64,000 nucleotides of DNA, from the NCBI GenBank assembly GCA_019416285.1, contig DXXM01000013.1:1-64000 (forward strand). Reading direction: 5' to 3'. A program made the translations under genes and the position numbers. This document shows positions 58,701-64,000 of the stretch, piece by piece. The notes below the pieces were generated by a model. It did not search any database and was not told the origin of the DNA. It saw only the letters and a program-made list of their open reading frames with translations. The DNA is from Bacteroidales bacterium (GTDB lineage: Bacteria > Bacteroidota > Bacteroidia > Bacteroidales > Muribaculaceae). How positions within the stretch are numbered: position 1 is the stretch's first letter; every line of letters starts with the position of its first letter.

Positions 58701-60069
58701 CGATCATCTTGGGCTGGAAGGCCTGGATGCCGAGACGGTGAAGTGTCGGGGCACGGTTGAGAAGGACGGGATGGCCCTTCATGACGTATTCGAGGATGTC
58801 CCATACGACGGGCTCCTTGCGGTCTACAATCTTCTTGGCCGACTTGACGGTCTTGACGATGCCGCGCTCGATGAGTTTGCGGATGACGAAGGGCTTGTAG
58901 AGCTCGGCAGCCATGTTCTTGGGGATGCCGCACTCGTGCATCTTGAGCTCGGGGCCTACGACGATTACTGAACGGGCGGAGTAGTCGACACGCTTACCGA
59001 GAAGGTTCTGACGGAAGCGGCCCTGCTTACCCTTGAGCGAGTCGGAAAGTGACTTGAGGGGGCGGTTGGCCTCGGTCTTGACAGCCGACGACTTGCGGGA
59101 GTTGTCGAGGAGCGAGTCGACAGCCTCCTGAAGCATACGCTTCTCGTTGCGGAGGATTACGTCGGGAGCCTTGATTTCGATGAGTCGTTTGAGACGGTTG
59201 TTGCGGATGATTACGCGACGGTAGAGGTCGTTGAGGTCAGAGGTTGCGAAACGGCCGCCGTCGAGGGGCACGAGGGGACGGAGTTCGGGGGGAATCACGG
59301 GGACTGCCTGTAGAATCATCCACTCCGGACGGTTGCGCTCACGCGATGCGCGGAATGACTCCACGACCTGGAGGCGCTTGAGAGCCTCAGTCTTGCGCTG
59401 CTGCGAGCCTTCGGCGTTGGCCTGATCGCGGAGAGCATAGGAGAGGTCGTCGAGGTTGAGGTCTTTGAGCAGGTCATAGATAGCTTCCGCACCCATCTTG
59501 GCGATGAACTTGTTGGGGTCGGTATCGTCGAGGAGCTGGTTCTCGCGGGGGAGGCGGTCCATGATGTCGAAATATTCCTCCTCGGTGAGAAGGTCGAGAC
59601 GCTGCACGGGTTTGTCGCCCTCGGCTGCGACGCCGGGGTTGATGACCACGTAGCGCTCGTAGTAGATTACGGCGTCGAGCTTCTTGGAGGGAAGTCCGAG
59701 GAGGTAACCAATCTTATTGGGGAGCGAGCGGAAATACCAGATGTGGGCGACGGGCACGACAAGCTTGATGTGGCCCATGCGCTCGCGGCGCACTTTCTTC
59801 TCGGTGACTTCCACACCGCAGCGGTCGCAGACGATGCCTTTGTAGCGGATGCGCTTGTACTTACCGCAATGGCACTCGAAGTCCTTGACGGGACCGAAGA
59901 TGCGTTCACAGAAGAGACCGTCGCGTTCAGGCTTGTAGGTACGGTAGTTGATGGTTTCGGGCTTCAACACCTCGCCGCTCGATTTCTCGAGAATCTCCTC
60001 GGGCGAAGCAAGACCGATAGAGATTTTCGAGAAACTGGTTTTTTGTTTATTGTCTTTTCTAAAAGCCAT
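55747..60069 (-). CDS. rpoC: RNA polymerase subunit beta'
   Basis: 1440 residues. N-terminal zinc-binding site CHCGKYKRIRYKGIVCDRCG, catalytic NADFDGDQM loop (in ACTAFNADFDGDQMAVHLPL), trigger-loop region and the second zinc site CESKKGVCAKCYGRN. Length matches Bacteroidetes beta'. 69 nt after rpoB. Confidence 0.98.
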   Translation of the reverse strand: MAFRKDNKQKTSFSKISIGLASPEEILEKSSGEVLKPETINYRTYKPERDGLFCERIFGPVKDFECHCGKYKRIRYKGIVCDRCGVEVTEKKVRRERMGHIKLVVPVAHIWYFRSLPNKIGYLLGLPSKKLDAVIYYERYVVINPGVAAEGDKPVQRLDLLTEEEYFDIMDRLPRENQLLDDTDPNKFIAKMGAEAIYDLLKDLNLDDLSYALRDQANAEGSQQRKTEALKRLQVVESFRASRERNRPEWMILQAVPVIPPELRPLVPLDGGRFATSDLNDLYRRVIIRNNRLKRLIEIKAPDVILRNEKRMLQEAVDSLLDNSRKSSAVKTEANRPLKSLSDSLKGKQGRFRQNLLGKRVDYSARSVIVVGPELKMHECGIPKNMAAELYKPFVIRKLIERGIVKTVKSAKKIVDRKEPVVWDILEYVMKGHPVLLNRAPTLHRLGIQAFQPKMIEGKAIQLHPLACTAFNADFDGDQMAVHLPLGNEAVLEAQLLMLGSHNILNPANGAPITVPSQDMVLGLYYITKLRKGDKGEGLKFYGPEEAEIAYNEGRVTLHAPVSVVVDDIDEFGNPIKHLVENTSVGRVLVNRYVPKEIGYVNEILSKKSLRTIISRVIKHCGIPRSAQFLDDIKNLGYYMAFKGGLSFNLGDVLIPAEKEQYVKEGYEQVQEVLNNYSMGFITNNERYNQIIDIWTHVNSRLADTLMKQISADKQGFNPVYMMLDSGARGSKDQIRQLSGMRGLMAKPQKSGAEGGQIIENPILANFKEGLSVLEYFISTHGARKGLADTALKTADAGYLTRRLVDVAHDVIINEEDCGTLRGLVCTEIKNNDEVVASLGERILGRVSVHDVIDPTNGELIVAAGEEINDLAADRINASPIESVEIRSVLTCESKKGVCAKCYGRNLATHRMVQMGEAVGVIAAQSIGEPGTQLTLRTFHVGGVASNIAAVNSLTSRYDGILEIDELRTVQTDEVDSKGRNVEVVIGRLAEMRIIDPTTKMMLTNANIPYGAKLFFDNGATIKKGDVICEWDPFNAVIVSEVGGKVEYVNLQENVTYRVDSDEQTGLREKIIIESKERGKVPEANIVDANGQIVKTYALPVGAHLMVDDHADVKAGEIFVKIPRAAGSAGDITGGLPRVTELFEARNPSNPAIVSEIDGEVKFGKVKRGNREISVTSKLGETKKYLVPLSKQILVQENDYVRAGTPLSDGAITPADILNIMGPTAVQEYIVNEVQDVYRMQGVKINDKHFEVIVRQMMRKVNILDPGDTGFLEQQVVDKRDFMDENDRIWGKKVVTDAGDSENVKPGQIITARKLRDENSSLKRRDLRPIVVRDAQPATSEQILQGITRAALQTSSFMSAASFQETTKVLNEAAINGKVDYLQGMKENVICGHLIPAGTGLRSYERIVVGGKDDIEDAFDLPVVPRQEAPEVIDVTHTEL

Positions 60070-60138
60070 ATTTTAGATATTCAAAGCGATGTTAAGTAAT
60101 TTTTTGAACGGTGATGACCGTCAATGAGGGGAGAAATA

Positions 60139-63100
60139 TTACTGCTCGAGGTTGATGCTCAAGCCGAGACCGCGGAGCTCGTGGAGAAGCACGTTGAGCG
60201 ACTCGGGGATTCCGGCGGGCGGCATAGCCTCGCCCTTGACGATGGCCTCGTAGGTCTTGCTGCGGCCGGTAACGTCGTCGGACTTGACTGTGATAATCTC
60301 CTGGAGGATGTGGGCGGCGCCGAATGCTTCGAGCGCCCAGACTTCCATCTCTCCGAAACGCTGTCCACCGAACTGGGCTTTACCGCCGAGAGGCTGCTGG
60401 GTGATGAGCGAGTACGGGCCGATAGAACGTGCGTGCATCTTGTCCTCGACCATGTGGCCGAGCTTAAGCATGTAGATGACACCTACGGTAGCAGGCTGGT
60501 CGAAGCGCTCGCCTGTTCCGCCGTCGTAGAGGTAGGTCTTGCCGTAGCGGGGCAGACCGGCCTTGTCGGTCCATTCGTTGAGGTTGTCGAGTGTGGCACC
60601 GTCGAAAATCGGGGTGGCGAACTTCTCGCCGAGCTCGCGGCCGGCCCATCCGAGAACGGTCTCGAAAATCTGGCCGAGGTTCATACGCGAAGGCACACCC
60701 AGCGGGTTGAGGACGATGTCGACCGGAGTACCGTCGGCGAGGAAGGGCATATCTTCCTGACGGACGATACGCGACACGATACCCTTGTTACCGTGACGGC
60801 CTGCCATCTTGTCGCCCACGGAAATCTTACGCTTCTTGGCCACATAGACCTTGGCGAGCTTCATGATTCCTGAGGGGAGTTCGTCGCCTATCGAGATGTC
60901 GAACTTCTTGCGGCGGAGTTCGGCGTCGATTTCTTTCGACTTGCGGAGGTAGTTGACGATGGTGGCGCGGATCATATCGTTCTTATGGGCGTCGGCAGTC
61001 CACTTGGAGAGGTTGATAGTGTCGTAGTCAATCTCTCGGAGTGTTCCGGCGGAGAACTTGGCGCCCTTGGGGATTACGTCGGTTCCGAGGAAGTCCTTGA
61101 CGCCCTGGGAGGTCTTGCCTGCGGTGAGAGTCATGAGCTTCTCTACGAGAAGGTCCTTGAGAGCGTTGAGACGGTCCTCGTATTCCTCGTCGAGTTTGGG
61201 GAGGACGGCGCTTGCGCTCTTCTTGGTCTTTTTCTTCTCGGCTTTCTGGAAGAGATAGGTGCCAATGACCACGCCCTTGAGCGAGGGAGATGCCTTGAGA
61301 GAGGCGTCCTTGACGTCGCCGGCCTTGTCGCCGAAGATGGCACGGAGGAGTTTCTCCTCGGGGGTGGGGTCGCTCTCGCCCTTCGGGGTAATCTTACCTA
61401 TCATGATATCGCCGGGGACGATGTGGGCGCCGACACGGATGATACCGCGCTCGTCGAGGTCCTTGGTAGCGTCCTCGGAAACGTTGGGGATGTCGGAAGT
61501 GAGCTCTTCCATGCCTCGCTTGGTCTCGCGGACCTCGAGGGTGTATTCGTCGACATGGACGGAGGTGAGGATGTCCTCGCGAACTACGCGCTCGTTGAGC
61601 ACGATGGCGTCCTCATAGTTGTAGCCCTTCCAGGGCATGAAGGCAACCTTGAGGTTGCGGCCGAGTGCGAGCTCGCCGTTCTCGGTTGAATAGCCTTCGG
61701 TAAGGATGTCGCCGCGTTTCACGCGCTGTCCCTTGTTGCAGATAGGGCGCAGGTCGATAGTGGTGCTCTGGTTGGTCTTGCGGAATTTCGGGAGGTGATA
61801 TTCCTTGACGCTGTCCTCGAATGAAACGAACTCTTCATCCTCGGTGCGGTCGTAGCGGATGCGTATCACTGTGGCATCGACGAACTCGATTGTGCCCTCG
61901 CGCTCGGCCATAATCTGGGTGCGGCTGTCGCGGATGAGCTGACCTTCGATGCCTGTGCCGACGATAGGCGACTCACTGCGGAGAAGAGGAACCGCCTGGC
62001 GCATCATGTTAGATCCCATGAGGGCGCGGTTTGCGTCGTCGTGCTCAAGGAAGGGGATGAGCGATGCGGCGATTGATGCAATCTGTGTGGGCGAAACGTC
62101 CATGAGTTCCACCTGGTCGGGTGACACGATAGGGAAGTCGGCGTCGAGACGCGCTTTGATGCGGTCGTTGATGAACTTGCCGTCGTCCTCGACAGGGGCG
62201 TTGCCCTGGGCGATAATCTTGCCTTCCTCAATTTCGGCGGTGAGGTAGACCACCTCGTCATTCTTGAGGTTCACGACACCGTCCTTTACCTCGCGGTAAG
62301 GAGTCTCGATGAAGCCGAGGTCGTTGATCTTGGCGTAGACGCAGAGCGAGGAGATAAGACCGATGTTCGGGCCTTCAGGGGTCTCGATAGGACAGAGACG
62401 GCCGTAGTGGGTATAGTGTACGTCACGCACCTCGAAACCTGCACGCTCGCGGGAGAGACCGCCAGGGCCAAGGGCCGACATACGGCGCTTGTGGGTAATC
62501 TCGGCCAGAGGGTTGGTCTGGTCCATGAACTGCGAGAGTGCGTTGGTGCCGAAGAATGTGTTGATGACGCTTGAGATTGTCTTTGCGTTGATAAGGTCGA
62601 TGGGGGTAAAGACCTCATTGTCGCGGACGTTCATGCGCTCGCGGATTGTGCGCGACATGCGGGCGAGACCTACGTTGAACTGGTTGTAGAGCTGCTCGCC
62701 TACGGTGCGGACGCGGCGGTTGCTCAGGTGGTCGATATCGTCGACATCAGTCTTGGAGTTGATGAGCTCGATGAGATATTTGATGATGGCGATGATGTCC
62801 TCCTTGGTGAGCACCTTGACGTCCATCGAAGTGGTGAGACCGAGTTTCTTGTTGATACGGTAGCGGCCCACTTCGCCGAGGTCGTAACGCTTTTCTGAGA
62901 AGAAAAGGTTGGTGATGACTTCGCGCGCGCTGGCGTCGTCCGGCGGCTCGGCGTTGCGGAGCTGTCGGTAGATATACTGGATTGCCTCCTTTTCAGAGTT
63001 TGAGGTATCTTTCTGGAGGGTGTTGAATATGATGGAGTAGTCGGAGGTGTTGGCGTCCTCTTTGTGGAGAAGGACTGTCTGCACGCCCGAGTCGAGGATT

Positions 63101-63954
63101 TCCTGGATATTGTCCTCTTCAAGCACGGTCTCGCGGTCGAGAATCACGTCGTTGCGCTCGATGGACACAACCTCGCCGGTATCTTCGTCGACGAAGTCCT
63201 CCACCCAGGTTTTGAGGACACGCGCTGCGAGTTTGCGGCCCACGGCTTTCTTGAGGTTGGTCTTGTTGACCTTGATTTCCTCGGCGAGTCCGAAAATCTC
63301 GATGATGTCCTTGTCGCTCTCGAGGCCGATGGCACGGAGAAGAGTGGTGACAGGGAGTTTCTTTTTACGGTCGATGTAGGCATACATCACGTTGTTGATG
63401 TCAGTCGCAAACTCAATCCAGCTGCCGCGGAAGGGAATGATACGGGCGCTGTAGAGCTTGGTGCCGTTGGCGTGGGTGCTCTGGCCGAAGAACACACCGG
63501 GTGAACGGTGGAGCTGCGACACGACAACGCGCTCGGCTCCGTTGATGACAAAGGTACCCTTGTCGGTCATGTAGGGAATCGGGCCGAGGTAAACGTCCTG
63601 AATCACGGTTGCGAAATCCTCGTGGTCAGGGTCGGTGCAGTAGAGTTTGAGTTTGGCCTTGAGCGGAACGCTGTAGGTGAGACCGCGCTCGAGACACTCG
63701 TCGATGGTGTAGCGGGGCGGGTCGATGTAGTAGTCGAGGAATTCAAGCACAAAGTTGTTGCGGGTGTCGGCGATGGGGAAATTCTCGGCAAACACTTTGA
63801 AGAGGCCCTCGTTTTTTCTTTTTTCCGGCGGGGTGTCGAGCTGGAGGAAATCCTGGAAGGACTTCAACTGCACCTCGAGGAAGTCGGGGTAAGGGAGAGG
63901 GTTTTTAACCGACGCGAAATTGACGCGGGGTTTTGCTAAAGTTATATCTGACAT
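60139..63954 (-). CDS. rpoB: RNA polymerase subunit beta
   Basis: 1271 residues. The start MSDITLAKPRVNFASVKNPL is a Bacteroidetes beta N-terminus. The rifampicin region reads FFGTNALSQFMDQTNPLAEI and THKRRMSALGPGGLSRERAG, both like wild type (D, H, R and S present). GDKMAGRHGNKGIVS is the conserved active-site loop. The upstream ribosomal-protein genes expected before rpoB lie outside the window. Confidence 0.98.
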   Translation of the reverse strand: MSDITLAKPRVNFASVKNPLPYPDFLEVQLKSFQDFLQLDTPPEKRKNEGLFKVFAENFPIADTRNNFVLEFLDYYIDPPRYTIDECLERGLTYSVPLKAKLKLYCTDPDHEDFATVIQDVYLGPIPYMTDKGTFVINGAERVVVSQLHRSPGVFFGQSTHANGTKLYSARIIPFRGSWIEFATDINNVMYAYIDRKKKLPVTTLLRAIGLESDKDIIEIFGLAEEIKVNKTNLKKAVGRKLAARVLKTWVEDFVDEDTGEVVSIERNDVILDRETVLEEDNIQEILDSGVQTVLLHKEDANTSDYSIIFNTLQKDTSNSEKEAIQYIYRQLRNAEPPDDASAREVITNLFFSEKRYDLGEVGRYRINKKLGLTTSMDVKVLTKEDIIAIIKYLIELINSKTDVDDIDHLSNRRVRTVGEQLYNQFNVGLARMSRTIRERMNVRDNEVFTPIDLINAKTISSVINTFFGTNALSQFMDQTNPLAEITHKRRMSALGPGGLSRERAGFEVRDVHYTHYGRLCPIETPEGPNIGLISSLCVYAKINDLGFIETPYREVKDGVVNLKNDEVVYLTAEIEEGKIIAQGNAPVEDDGKFINDRIKARLDADFPIVSPDQVELMDVSPTQIASIAASLIPFLEHDDANRALMGSNMMRQAVPLLRSESPIVGTGIEGQLIRDSRTQIMAEREGTIEFVDATVIRIRYDRTEDEEFVSFEDSVKEYHLPKFRKTNQSTTIDLRPICNKGQRVKRGDILTEGYSTENGELALGRNLKVAFMPWKGYNYEDAIVLNERVVREDILTSVHVDEYTLEVRETKRGMEELTSDIPNVSEDATKDLDERGIIRVGAHIVPGDIMIGKITPKGESDPTPEEKLLRAIFGDKAGDVKDASLKASPSLKGVVIGTYLFQKAEKKKTKKSASAVLPKLDEEYEDRLNALKDLLVEKLMTLTAGKTSQGVKDFLGTDVIPKGAKFSAGTLREIDYDTINLSKWTADAHKNDMIRATIVNYLRKSKEIDAELRRKKFDISIGDELPSGIMKLAKVYVAKKRKISVGDKMAGRHGNKGIVSRIVRQEDMPFLADGTPVDIVLNPLGVPSRMNLGQIFETVLGWAGRELGEKFATPIFDGATLDNLNEWTDKAGLPRYGKTYLYDGGTGERFDQPATVGVIYMLKLGHMVEDKMHARSIGPYSLITQQPLGGKAQFGGQRFGEMEVWALEAFGAAHILQEIITVKSDDVTGRSKTYEAIVKGEAMPPAGIPESLNVLLHELRGLGLSINLEQ

Positions 63955-64000
63955 CTAATCTTTTGGATTAAACATTAAAAAAGAAACTCGTAGGTGGGAG

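Overview
The window looks like chromosomal DNA of a gut Bacteroidales, most likely a Muribaculaceae-type organism. This is inferred from gene content and signals, not from a database search. Evidence: many start regions carry the Bacteroidetes sigma promoter (TTTG/TTG, 19-20 nt, TAnnTTTG) and lack Shine-Dalgarno motifs; gldE follows lptC; there are DUF4421, YfhO and DUF4143 proteins, TonB-receptor-like and PorT-like barrels, and rpoB-rpoC of Bacteroidetes length. No rRNA, tRNA, insertion sequence, prophage or CRISPR array was seen.

Layout. 1-0.9 kb: a PD-(D/E)XK-like ORF. 0.9-5.0 kb (minus): coaX, an outer-membrane barrel, lptC, gldE. 5.1-7.7 kb (minus): greA, a HIT protein, menA, a DivIC/FtsB protein and a small membrane protein. 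7.9-9.7 kb (minus): a zeta-type kinase with its small upstream partner, and xerD. 10.2-15.1 kb (plus): a large collagen-like lipoprotein, a small lipoprotein, and a duplicated non-coding region with a second copy of the promoter and two copies of a structured RNA-like element. 15.1-18.9 kb (minus): a lipoprotein, YfhO and a methyltransferase-like protein. 19.0-19.7 kb: a cobalamin riboswitch with its own promoter and terminator but no recognisable target gene. 19.8-22.2 kb: rpsA and yccF. 22.3-28.5 kb: DUF4421, then a TolC/HlyD/ABC-2 permease/permease export operon that has no ATPase gene. 28.7-38.5 kb: a small membrane protein, RNase H, an alanine dehydrogenase/transhydrogenase-like protein, aroK, a MntA-HepT toxin-antitoxin pair, a heparinase-like lyase, a polysaccharide flippase, ruvB, and a U32 protein divergent from ruvB. 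38.5-44.9 kb: a large TonB-receptor-like barrel, a cluster of palindromic repeats, and an ABC/GntR operon with a visible operator. 45.1-55.5 kb: two DUF4143 ATPases, each behind tandem promoter repeats, flanking a five-gene secreted/lipoprotein module that includes a cholesterol-dependent-cytolysin-like protein and a TPR/HTH membrane sensor, plus a cation:proton antiporter with a long C-terminal region. 55.7-64 kb (minus): rpoB and rpoC.

The most ordinary stretches are rpoBC, rpsA, greA-menA and ruvB. The best candidates for undescribed biology are (1) the orphan cobalamin-riboswitch transcript, (2) the duplicated promoter/leader and twin RNA element around the collagen-like lipoprotein, (3) the CDC-like lipoprotein module, and (4) the 40-bp tandem promoter/operator array before the second DUF4143 ATPase. 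Several families of intergenic repeats (GCATGC-centred palindromes, 9-nt-period repeats) also run through the window.
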